From Pseudomonadota bacterium (lineage in GTDB: Bacteria; Pseudomonadota; Alphaproteobacteria; Rhizobiales; Rhizobiaceae), in contig JAFAGL010000249.1 in NCBI GenBank assembly GCA_023422735.1, forward strand, positions 1 through 15,341: DNA of 15,341 bases, in the 5' to 3' direction. Position 1 is the stretch's first letter; each line of letters opens with the position of its first letter. Below are positions 1 through 6,384 of the stretch, in pieces. Below the pieces are notes generated by a model, which was given only the letters and a program-made list of their open reading frames with translations, ran no database searches and was not told the DNA's origin. Made by a program: the position numbers and the translations under genes.

Positions 1-603
1 ACTTCATCCAGGAAAACGCCCTTTCGGTCGCCAATCTGGACGTTTGATCTGGCCAGTCCGCTCGATCCTGCCTTCTTCGCGCGACCGGCTTTCACGGTCG
101 CGCCGGAACTGATCGGGTCATATCTCGGTGTTGGCGAAACCGGCGGCATCATCGTTGAAACGGAAGCCTATGAGCCGGACGATCCGGCGTCGCATTCCTT
201 TCGCGGCCAGACCTTGCGCAACAAAGCGATGTATGGCCCGGCCGGCACCGTTTATGTGTATCGCTCCTATGGAATCCATTGGTGTTTCAACATCACCTGC
301 CTGCCGGGAAGTGCTGTACTTTTGCGCGCGATCGAGCCCACGCACGGGCTTCAAAACATGATCGAGCGACGTGGAATGGCGGCACCGCGCCTGCTTTGTT
401 CCGGCCCCGGAAAACTCGCGCAGGCGCTCGGCATCGACGTAACACTTGACGGTGCGACACTCGATCGCCCGCCCTTCACCTTCGTTCATCGCGATCGCGT
501 GGGAGACTTGGTGGCTGGTCCGCGCATCGGCATCACCAAGGCTGCCGATCAACCCTGGCGCTTTGGCCTTCGAGGCTCGCCGTTTCTCAGCAAGCGCTTC
601 TGA
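1..603 (+). CDS. mpg: 3-methyladenine DNA glycosylase (AAG/MPG family), 5' end missing
   Basis: This base-excision repair enzyme flips alkylated or deaminated purines out of DNA and cuts the N-glycosidic bond. The frame is open from base 1 to the TGA at 601-603 and has no ATG, GTG or TTG before the conserved N-terminal region (FFARPAFTVAPELIG, about bases 73-117), so the true start probably lies upstream of the window. VETEAY (bases 154-171) holds the Glu that matches the catalytic Glu125 of human AAG and the Tyr that matches Tyr127. A His at 193-195 lies where His136 is expected. The downstream block MYGPAGTVYVY and WCFNIT, whose Asn matches Asn169, is also typical of the family. It lies 67 bases upstream of the ku-ligD pair in the same direction, so read-through is possible, but the gap carries a candidate promoter of its own. 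The family call is firm; the start is unknown. Confidence 0.9.
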   Translation, partial: TSSRKTPFRSPIWTFDLASPLDPAFFARPAFTVAPELIGSYLGVGETGGIIVETEAYEPDDPASHSFRGQTLRNKAMYGPAGTVYVYRSYGIHWCFNITCLPGSAVLLRAIEPTHGLQNMIERRGMAAPRLLCSGPGKLAQALGIDVTLDGATLDRPPFTFVHRDRVGDLVAGPRIGITKAADQPWRFGLRGSPFLSKRF

Positions 604-612
604 CAAGTCTCT

Positions 613-637
613 GGAACGATTCAACTTCTGCCGCTTT
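613..637 (+). promoter_or_regulatory. candidate EcfG/RpoE2 general-stress promoter upstream of ku-ligD
   Basis: GGAAC at 613-617 is followed 18 bases later by TT at 636-637 (GGAAC-N16-CTTT). The published Sinorhizobium RpoE2 consensus is GGAAC-N18/19-TT, and the wider EcfG form is GGAAC-N16/17-CGTT. The -35 element is perfect and the -10 element matches 3 of 4 bases. It lies between the glycosylase stop (603) and the ku start (671), which leaves a leader of roughly 25 bases containing the ribosome binding site. Orientation and spacing are seen directly; use by EcfG is inferred. Confidence 0.5.
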
Positions 638-670
638 AAATGACAGATAGCGTAGGAGTGAGTAGATCCC

Positions 671-1528
671 GTGGCACCACGCGCGAACTGGAAGGGTTTT
701 CTGAAACTCGGCGCATTGAGCTGCCCGGTGGCGCTTTATACCGCAGTGTCGAGCTCCGAACGCATTGCCTTTCACACGCTGAACCGCAAGACCGGTCATC
801 GTGTCCACCGTGTGTTTACCGATTCCGACACCGGCAAGCCGGTCGACAAGGAAGATCAGGTCAAGGGCTATGAAGTCGCCCAGGGCGATTACGTCATTCT
901 GGAACCCGATGAAGTCGCAGCCGCCGTTCCCGACAGTGACAAGACCCTATCGGTGGAAGCCTTCATTTCATGCGACAAGATCGACGATATTTATCTCGAC
1001 CGCCCTTATTATCTGGCACCCGCCGATAAAAGCGCCCATCAAGCCTTTGTTCTCATCCGCGAGGGCCTTGCGAAAACCAAATCCGCAGCCTTCGCGCAAA
1101 CCGTTCTGTTTCGGCGGGTGCGCAATCTCTTGATCCGGCCCCATGATGACGGGTTGATCGCCACCACGCTCAATTTCGATTACGAGGTGCGCTCTGCAAA
1201 GGATGCGTTTTCCGACATCAGCGATCTGAAGATCGATAAGGAAATGTTGGACCTCGCCAAGCATATCATCTCTACCAAAAGCGGGGCCTTCGATCCCAAA
1301 GCCTTTCATGATCGCTACGAGGCTGCACTCGGCGATCTGGTGAAAGCCAAGCTGGAAGGTCGCGACTTCAAGGCCGCAAAACCCAAGCCACCCGCAAAAG
1401 TGGTCGACCTGATGGATGCGCTGCGCAAAAGCGCGGAAGCTTCGGGCAAAAAGGCGCCGGCCAAGAAAACCCCTGCTCGCAAAGCGCCCGCCAAACGTAA
1501 GGCCGAGCCCCAGCGCAAGGCTTCCTGA
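671..1528 (+). CDS. ku: Ku protein, non-homologous end joining (first copy)
   Basis: This is a bacterial Ku homolog, which forms a ring-shaped dimer that threads onto double-strand break ends and recruits LigD. The 285-residue length is normal for the family. The N-terminus (WKGFLKLGALSCPVALY), then FHTLNRKTGHRV at 34-45 and the YxxLxPDE strand near 74-82, are Ku core motifs. A VVDLMDALRKS segment (244-254) matches the conserved C-terminal stretch of proteobacterial Ku proteins. It is followed by a Lys/Ala/Pro-rich tail (about 259-285, KKAPAKKTPARKAPAKRK) resembling histone H1, probably for extra DNA contacts. The GTG start at 671 is chosen because it gives the conserved MAPR-x2-WKG N-terminus and has AGGAG at 654-658, 12 bases upstream; the ATG at 640 is in another frame. 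ligD starts 2 bases after the stop, so the two genes are almost certainly co-transcribed and coupled. Confidence 0.95.
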   Translation: MAPRANWKGFLKLGALSCPVALYTAVSSSERIAFHTLNRKTGHRVHRVFTDSDTGKPVDKEDQVKGYEVAQGDYVILEPDEVAAAVPDSDKTLSVEAFISCDKIDDIYLDRPYYLAPADKSAHQAFVLIREGLAKTKSAAFAQTVLFRRVRNLLIRPHDDGLIATTLNFDYEVRSAKDAFSDISDLKIDKEMLDLAKHIISTKSGAFDPKAFHDRYEAALGDLVKAKLEGRDFKAAKPKPPAKVVDLMDALRKSAEASGKKAPAKKTPARKAPAKRKAEPQRKAS

Positions 1529-1530
1529 CC

Positions 1531-4074
1531 ATGGCCCTCGAAGATTACAACAAGAAGCGCGACTTCAAGAAAACCAGCGAACCGCGCGGCAAGAAGCCGG
1601 CTGGCAAATCCGGCAACAGTTTCTGCATCCAGAAGCATGATGCCACCCGTCTACATTATGATTTCCGGCTTGAACTCGACGGCGTGCTAAAAAGCTGGGC
1701 CGTCACCCGGGGTCCCTCGCTCGACACGTCCGAAAAGCGCCTCGCTGTCCAGACCGAAGACCATCCACTGGAATATGGCGATTTCGAAGGCACGATCCCC
1801 AAGGGCGAATATGGCGGTGGCACCGTCATGTTGTGGGATCGCGGAACATGGACGCCGGTTCATGATCCGCACAAGGGTCTCGCCAAGGGGCATCTGGAAT
1901 TCGAGCTGGACGGCGAAAAATTGTCGGGCCGCTGGCACCTGGTCAAGATGCCGCGACGGGCTCGCGAGAAGCGCGACAACTGGCTCCTGATGAAAGCCGA
2001 TGACGAAATGGCGCGTCCGGAAAAAGACGGAAATATTCTCGAAGACAAACCGGATTCTGTGAAGACGGGACGCGACCTTTCCGCAATTGCCAAAGACGCG
2101 CCCGGATGGTCGTCAAAAAAGGGGAAATTGCGTCGCCAAACACCCAAAACGGCTGACCAATTACCCGATTTGAGCCCTAAAACACGTCGCCAAACAGGCA
2201 AAAGAGCCTCAAGCAAGGCGGTCGACCTGCCTGATTTCGTATCTCCTGCTTTAGCCACGCTGGTGGCCAAAGCGCCCTCCGGCCAGCGCTGGATCCATGA
2301 AATCAAATTCGATGGTTACCGCTTGCAGGCTCGAATAAGTCACGGAAATATCAAGCTTTTAACGCGCACTGGTCTCGACTGGACCCATAAATTCGGCAAG
2401 GAAATCGTGACTGCTCTTGCCAAACTTCCTGTTGAAACGGCGTTGATCGATGGCGAACTGGTGGTCGAAACCCAGACCGGCACCTCGGATTTCTCCGCTT
2501 TACAAAATGACCTCAGCGAAGGCCGCAGTGATCGCTTCACATATTATGCCTTTGATTTAATTCACTTAAACGGCGAAGATACGGCAAAGAAAAAGCTGCT
2601 CGAACGCAAGGAATTGCTCGAAACCCTGCTTCCTGCCGATGACGGCCCGGTGCGTTATTCCAACCACTTCGAACAGGAAGGCGAAACCGTCAAAGCCCAC
2701 GCCTGCAAACTCAATCTCGAAGGCGTTATTTCCAAGGTATCAACCCACCCCTACCCCAGTGGGCGCTCAAAAAGCTGGGTGAAATCAAAGTGTTCCAGCC
2801 GGCAGGAGTTTGTCATCGCTGGCTATGTTCCCTCCACCGTCGACAAGAAATTGATCGGTTCGCTCGTGCTCGGCGTTTACAATGGAAAGAAGCTTGAACA
2901 TATCGGCCGGGTCGGCACGGGTTACAGCCGAAAGGTTGCTGCGGACCTCTTCAAGAGATTGAATTCTATAGAGATTTCAGAAAGCCCCTTCGACGCGAAG
3001 CTCGTCGCGGACGCGCGACGCGGTGTTCAGTTCGTCGAACCCGAACTGGTGGCTGAAATCGAATTTCGCGGCTGGACTGGCGATCATAATCTCCGTCATG
3101 CCTCGTTCCGCGGCTTGCGCGAAGACAAGCCAGCCTCCGATGTGGGTAAGGAAGAGGCAAAAGAAGCAACGAAGTCAAAGACTTCATCAAAGTCGCCCAG
3201 CCTTCCATCCAGCGTCAAGCTCACCCATCCCGACCGGCTTTACTGGCCTGAAGACGGCGTTACCAAGGAGGGCCTGGCCAATTACTATGCGGAAGTCTGG
3301 CGGCCCATGGCTCCCTTCATCCTCAACCGCCCCCTCGCCCTTCTCCGCTGTCCCGGAGGCATCACCGGCCAATGTTTTTTTCAAAAGCATGTCTGGAAAG
3401 GCGCCAATAGAGCAATCAAACTTTTCAAGGATCCGAAAGACAAACCAGGCGAGGATCCGCTTGTATTAATTGAAGGATTTGAAGGACTTATTGGCCTTGT
3501 GCAAGCGGGTGTTCTTGAGGTTCATCCTTGGGGATCGACGGTTGAAGCGCTTGAAAAGCCTGACATGATCATCATGGATCTTGATCCGGGCGAGGGTGTG
3601 ACCTGGGATCGGATATGTTCAGCTGCCCGCGAAATTAAAGACAGGCTGGAGGCTGTCGGTCTGGCCGCCTTCGTCAAAACCTCAGGTGGCAAGGGGCTGC
3701 ATGTCGTTTCGCCCCTCACGCCAAAGGCCGATTGGGCGGACGTCAAAGCTTTCACCAAGCAGATGGCAGAAGCCATGGCTGCCGACAGCCCCGACGATTA
3801 CGTGTCCGTCGTGACCAAATCCAAGCGTAAAAACAAGATCTTGGTCGATTATCTGCGCAACGGCCGCAATGCCACAGCTGTCGCACCCTATTCCACCCGC
3901 GCGCGAAAGGGTGCCGCGATATCCATGCCGGTGGAATGGGATGAAGTTGGTCGCGATCTGAAGCCGGATGGCTTCACTATTGAAAACGCGCCTGCTCGCG
4001 TCGCCAATCGCAAGCGCGACCCCTGGGAGGGCTTTCGCAGCGCCGCCGAGCCTCTGCCGAGATCCAGAAAATAG
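1531..4074 (+). CDS. ligD: multifunctional ATP-dependent DNA ligase LigD (PE-LIG-POL)
   Basis: LigD is the end-processing and sealing enzyme of bacterial end joining. The 847 residues carry three domains in the Pseudomonas order. The 3'-phosphoesterase (about 30-190) has His36, His42, Asp44 and His78, which fit the P. aeruginosa metal-binding set His42/His48/Asp50/His84 with a constant offset of 6. The ligase (about 232-535) has the nucleotidyl-acceptor Lys259 in EIKFDGYR, LTRTG (277-281), EGVISK (397-402) and the motif V region SWVKSKC. The primase-polymerase (about 560-835) has metal-binding DLD (683-685), SGGKGLHVV (718-726) and a third Asp773 in ILVDYL. All key residues are present, so the enzyme should be intact. 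Basic low-complexity linkers separate PE from LIG (190-232) and LIG from POL (531-560). The start directly follows the ku stop (2-base gap), suggesting translational coupling. The middle of the gene uses several rare TTA leucine codons. Confidence 0.97.
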   Translation: MALEDYNKKRDFKKTSEPRGKKPAGKSGNSFCIQKHDATRLHYDFRLELDGVLKSWAVTRGPSLDTSEKRLAVQTEDHPLEYGDFEGTIPKGEYGGGTVMLWDRGTWTPVHDPHKGLAKGHLEFELDGEKLSGRWHLVKMPRRAREKRDNWLLMKADDEMARPEKDGNILEDKPDSVKTGRDLSAIAKDAPGWSSKKGKLRRQTPKTADQLPDLSPKTRRQTGKRASSKAVDLPDFVSPALATLVAKAPSGQRWIHEIKFDGYRLQARISHGNIKLLTRTGLDWTHKFGKEIVTALAKLPVETALIDGELVVETQTGTSDFSALQNDLSEGRSDRFTYYAFDLIHLNGEDTAKKKLLERKELLETLLPADDGPVRYSNHFEQEGETVKAHACKLNLEGVISKVSTHPYPSGRSKSWVKSKCSSRQEFVIAGYVPSTVDKKLIGSLVLGVYNGKKLEHIGRVGTGYSRKVAADLFKRLNSIEISESPFDAKLVADARRGVQFVEPELVAEIEFRGWTGDHNLRHASFRGLREDKPASDVGKEEAKEATKSKTSSKSPSLPSSVKLTHPDRLYWPEDGVTKEGLANYYAEVWRPMAPFILNRPLALLRCPGGITGQCFFQKHVWKGANRAIKLFKDPKDKPGEDPLVLIEGFEGLIGLVQAGVLEVHPWGSTVEALEKPDMIIMDLDPGEGVTWDRICSAAREIKDRLEAVGLAAFVKTSGGKGLHVVSPLTPKADWADVKAFTKQMAEAMAADSPDDYVSVVTKSKRKNKILVDYLRNGRNATAVAPYSTRARKGAAISMPVEWDEVGRDLKPDGFTIENAPARVANRKRDPWEGFRSAAEPLPRSRK

Positions 4075-4077
4075 CGC

Positions 4078-4899
4078 TTATTTCTTGACGGGTTTCTTTT
4101 TGGTTTCGCTCGCAAGGCTCTTTTTCAGAGCGTCCATGATCGAGATGACGTTCGAGCCACCGGAAGCTGGCTCCTCCTTGGAGGATTTGCTTTTCCGGGT
4201 CGGCTTGCGGCCCTTTTTCTTGGCTTCAATCAGGTCCAGCAGCTTGTCCTGAACCGGATCTTCGGCGAATTGTGCGCTCCAGGGCTTTGTTTTTTCGCCA
4301 ATAAGTTTTTTGACCATGGTCAGTTCGTTTGCGGCCGTTTTTTCAGCGCTCAAACTGCCAAAATAGGCACTCTCCTCACGAACCTCATCGCCATAATGCA
4401 ACGTCCATAATACAATGCCCTTATCGCGGGGGGCCAGCAAAACCGCGCGCTCGCGGCGATACATGACGAGCCGAGAAATACCGACAGTGCCCGTTTGGGC
4501 CATGGCATCGCGAATAACTGAAAAGGCCTCTTCACCCACCTCGTCATCGGGTATCAGGAAGTGGGGTTTGTCATAATAAATCCAGCCCACTTCATCGCTC
4601 GGCACGAACATCTCTATGTCGATCGTGCGCGTAGAATCCAGCGCCACAGCGTCGATCTCATCATCGTCCAGCATTACATAGTCGTCTTCGCCGCGCGGAT
4701 AGCCCTTGACCTCGTCACCTTCGCGTACGGGTTTTTCCGAAACAGCATCAACATATTGGCTGACAACACGATTTCCGGTTTTCCGGTTCAGAGTGTGGAA
4801 CTTCACCTTGGCATTTTCAGTTGTAGCGGGCGTCATCGCCACTGGGCAGGTGACCAGCGAGAGCTTCAGATAGCCTTTCCAGAACGAGCGCGGTGCCAT
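4078..4899 (-). CDS. ku: Ku protein, non-homologous end joining (second copy)
   Basis: This second Ku homolog has 273 residues and shares with the first the N-terminus (MAPR-x2-WKG, LKLS, TCPVAM), FHTLNRKTGNRV at 34-45 and the C-terminal NVISIMDALKKSL segment (250-262), but it is clearly diverged elsewhere. Its basic tail differs: KKGRKPTRKSKSSKEE lies before the MDAL segment and KKKPVKK after it. It faces ligD head-to-head at the 3' ends, with 3 bases between the stop codons, so the transcripts overlap unless termination occurs inside the genes. The ATG at 4899 has AAGGA about 6 bases upstream on the minus strand. Sinorhizobium meliloti also has several Ku proteins, some used under stress; whether these two form hetero- or homodimers cannot be read from the sequence. 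Confidence 0.95.
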   Translation of the reverse strand: MAPRSFWKGYLKLSLVTCPVAMTPATTENAKVKFHTLNRKTGNRVVSQYVDAVSEKPVREGDEVKGYPRGEDDYVMLDDDEIDAVALDSTRTIDIEMFVPSDEVGWIYYDKPHFLIPDDEVGEEAFSVIRDAMAQTGTVGISRLVMYRRERAVLLAPRDKGIVLWTLHYGDEVREESAYFGSLSAEKTAANELTMVKKLIGEKTKPWSAQFAEDPVQDKLLDLIEAKKKGRKPTRKSKSSKEEPASGGSNVISIMDALKKSLASETKKKPVKK

Positions 4900-4932
4900 G
4901 AAAATCCTTCAGCCAAGGACGATGAAAGCTAG

Positions 4933-4957
4933 AACCGTCCGAGGGGGCAAGGGTTCC
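4933..4957 (-). promoter_or_regulatory. candidate EcfG/RpoE2 general-stress promoter of the second ku
   Basis: Read on the minus strand, GGAAC (4957-4953) is followed after exactly 16 bases by GGTT (4936-4933), which fits GGAAC-N18-TT and matches 3 of 4 bases of the CGTT -10 element. The element sits 34 bases upstream of the ku ATG at 4899, leaving room for a short leader with its ribosome binding site. The GGAAC overlaps an imperfect dyad (4952-4965). Use by EcfG is inferred from the consensus. Confidence 0.55.
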
Positions 4958-4988
4958 CGGTAACCAGCTGCTAGGCTTCTAAAGCGGC

Positions 4989-5019
4989 TTGACCTTCCCA
5001 CTGCTGGAGGGCGCATATC
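4989..5019 (+). promoter_or_regulatory. candidate CueR-type copper-responsive promoter of the DUF305 gene
   Basis: TTGACC (4989-4994, a -35 element) overlaps CCTTCC (4993-4998), which is separated by 7 bases from GGAGGG (5006-5011). The two arms form a dyad centred on base 5002 with 5 of 6 positions paired. A weak -10 element, CATATC (5014-5019), follows a 19-base spacer. From memory, the E. coli copA promoter recognised by CueR has the same layout (TTGACCTTCC, 7 bases, GGAAGG, long spacer). A MerR-family activator that reshapes an over-long spacer is therefore expected. No cueR gene is in the window, so the cognate regulator is inferred. Confidence 0.65.
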
Positions 5020-5053
5020 TCTAAATATTCATCATCCAGCCACGGGGCCGACC

Positions 5054-5425
5054 ATGAGAATTATTGCTTCCACTCTCGCTATCATCTCCGTTTGCGCTTT
5101 CGCTATAACAGCAAACGCGCAGGATCATTCGACGATGCACGGCGATCACGGCACTGAACAACAGTCGGCCTCCCCGTCGACCAAGGCGTTCGAAGACGCC
5201 AATAATGCCATGCACAAGGAGATGATGATCGGATATTCGGACAATGCCGATCTGGACTTCGCGCGCGGCATGATCCCGCATCATGAAGGCGCGGTGGCAA
5301 TGGCGAGGATCCAGTTGAAATATGGCAAGGATCCGGAATTGCGAAAGCTCGCCGAAGACATCATCAAGGCTCAGGAAAGCGAGATTTCCTTCCTGAAAAA
5401 ATGGATTGCTGATCAGAACAGATAA
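5054..5425 (+). CDS. DUF305 family secreted protein, likely copper-binding
   Basis: The 123-residue protein begins with a clear Sec signal peptide (basic MR, hydrophobic IIASTLAIISVCAFAI, cleavage after ANA at residue 22), so the mature form of about 101 residues should be periplasmic. The mature part has MHGDHG (28-33), then MHKEMM (53-58) and the DUF305 signature DLDFARGMIPHHEGAVAMA (66-84). Its Met and His residues (Met53, His54, Met57, Met58, Met73, His76, His77, Met83) suit soft-metal binding. The family is a ferritin-like helical bundle with mostly unassigned functions; some members are linked to copper or silver resistance. The CueR-like promoter directly upstream supports a copper role. 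The start is set by the signal peptide; I see no strong Shine-Dalgarno sequence. Confidence 0.88.
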   Translation: MRIIASTLAIISVCAFAITANAQDHSTMHGDHGTEQQSASPSTKAFEDANNAMHKEMMIGYSDNADLDFARGMIPHHEGAVAMARIQLKYGKDPELRKLAEDIIKAQESEISFLKKWIADQNR

Positions 5426-5453
5426 CGCCCAAACCCAAGGCGCAATCGCTCAC

Positions 5454-5480
5454 GGATTCATCCGCTGGCATGGTGAATCC
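5454..5480 (+). terminator. weak hairpin after the DUF305 gene
   Basis: GGATTCA (5454-5460) pairs with TGAATCC (5474-5480), and an inner CC/GG pair extends the stem with a one-base bulge. It lies 28 bases after the DUF305 stop. An AT-rich stretch follows, but there is no clean T run directly after the stem, so termination is possible but not strongly supported. Confidence 0.3.
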
Positions 5481-5540
5481 AGCATTTAAGTAAAATTTTA
5501 CGATGCTCACCTCAAACTCTGTTTCGTGCCGGCGATTGCC

Positions 5541-5565
5541 GGAACCCTTCGAAAGTCATCGAGTT
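5541..5565 (+). promoter_or_regulatory. candidate EcfG/RpoE2 promoter of the 65-residue protein gene
   Basis: GGAAC (5541-5545) is followed after 16 bases by AGTT (5562-5565), which fits GGAAC-N18-TT. Transcription would start near 5573, just ahead of the AGGAG ribosome binding site at 5576-5580, so the leader would be very short. That tight spacing is the main reason for caution. Confidence 0.45.
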
Positions 5566-5587
5566 GTCCGAGTACAGGAGTTGCGGA

Positions 5588-5785
5588 ATGATGACGCAGG
5601 CAAACACTAAAAAGAGTTTTGAAGTGGCGGGTGCAGCCAATCTGCGTCGGCAGCTTCATACAGACCTAAATACCCGTTTTCTGCGAAATCTGCCTGCATT
5701 CAAAACGGAAGGCGCGCTGTCGAAGGATTTGGAGCAGCTGCTCGATCAACTTGATCAAGCCGAAAAAACTCGTCGTTATAGCTAG
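5588..5785 (+). CDS. small unrecognised protein, 65 residues
   Basis: I do not recognise a family with confidence. The ATG at 5588 has AGGAG at 5576-5580 (7-base spacing); a TTG at 5564 in the same frame would add 8 residues but has no comparable site. The product is charged, has no signal peptide or membrane segment, and looks mainly helical. Its C-terminal half (LSKDLEQLLDQLDQAEK, residues 44-60) is amphipathic. This stretch resembles the second helix of NepR-type anti-sigma factors (FLxLLxxLDxAE), and NLRRQL (18-23) loosely resembles their first helix, but the distance between the two is about 13 residues longer than in NepR and the EPxPD turn is absent. An intrinsic terminator follows directly, so it is a single-gene unit. 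Start site, terminator and candidate promoter make it a likely real gene of unknown function. Confidence 0.7.
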   Translation: MMTQANTKKSFEVAGAANLRRQLHTDLNTRFLRNLPAFKTEGALSKDLEQLLDQLDQAEKTRRYS

Positions 5786-5792
5786 AGTCTGA

Positions 5793-5815
5793 AAACGGCG
5801 CCTCAAACGCCGTTT
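5793..5815. terminator. bidirectional intrinsic terminator between converging genes
   Basis: AAACGGCG (5793-5800) and CGCCGTTT (5808-5815) form a perfect 8-base stem with a 7-base loop, T-rich on the exit side of either strand. It lies 7 bases after the stop of the 65-residue protein and 5 bases beyond the stop of the converging DUF934 gene, so it can end both transcripts. Confidence 0.8.
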
Positions 5816-5820
5816 ATACC

Positions 5821-6384
5821 CTATGCTCGGCGGCGCCAAGAATAGCTCTGAGCGTCGCTTTCGGGAATAGCTGCCGGCTGATAGTGCAGCTTCCCGGTCG
5901 TTACCGCGCCCACCTCCAGCCGCCGTAGTGCAATCTCGTTGCTGACCTCAAGCTCGTCGAAACCGAGCCTCAGCATATACGGAATTTGATCGACCAGAAC
6001 ATCGCCGACTGCGCGCAATGCGCCGGAATATCCAAAGCGTTGGCGCAAAAGCGCGGCCTTCGAAAAGCTCCGACCATCATTGAATGCGGGAAAAGCCAGT
6101 GCCACAAGGCGCAGGCGCGGCAAAAACGGCACGAGTACCTCGATCTCTTCTCCCGGCTGAACCAGAACTCCTAGACGACCACCAACGGCATCGAGATCTC
6201 CTGTGCTCGCGTTCAATAGGACAGGCAGGGGTAGAAGCAGATCGACATTGGCTTTGATCCAGTCTTCATCCAGGGCGTCGATTTTGCGCCAGGAGTCTTC
6301 GCGAAATCCGTCGAGACCCCACAATTGCGGGCTTGGTTCCGAGATCAAGTCTTGTGCCTCAGGCAGCTTTTGCGTCAGCGCCAT
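5821..6384 (-). CDS. DUF934 family protein, end of the sulfite reductase operon
   Basis: This 187-residue protein contains the DUF934 signature: LVALAFPAFNDGRSFSKAA, then LRQRFGYSGALRAVGDVLVDQ and a LGFDELEV block. The family occurs next to sulfite or nitrite reductase genes in proteobacteria and is often annotated as an oxidoreductase-associated protein; its biochemical role is not established. The ATG at 6384 has a perfect AAGGAGG upstream on the minus strand and overlaps the 3' end of the reductase gene by 26 bases, so the two are co-transcribed and probably translationally coupled. It is the last gene of the operon, followed by the terminator at 5793-5815. No cysH follows it here. Confidence 0.85.
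   Translation of the reverse strand: MALTQKLPEAQDLISEPSPQLWGLDGFREDSWRKIDALDEDWIKANVDLLLPLPVLLNASTGDLDAVGGRLGVLVQPGEEIEVLVPFLPRLRLVALAFPAFNDGRSFSKAALLRQRFGYSGALRAVGDVLVDQIPYMLRLGFDELEVSNEIALRRLEVGAVTTGKLHYQPAAIPESDAQSYSWRRRA

Noticed and set aside
118..624. Open frame of 168 codons antisense to the DNA glycosylase
   Set aside because: The plus-strand frame carries clear AAG motifs, and the antisense product shows no recognisable domain.
640..873. ATG at 640 as an alternative gene upstream of ku
   Set aside because: It reads in another frame across the ku N-terminus. The GTG at 671 gives the conserved Ku start and has a suitable Shine-Dalgarno sequence.
5527..5542. TGCCGG repeated at 5527 and 5537
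   Set aside because: Two 6-base copies in a GC-rich stretch are likely chance.
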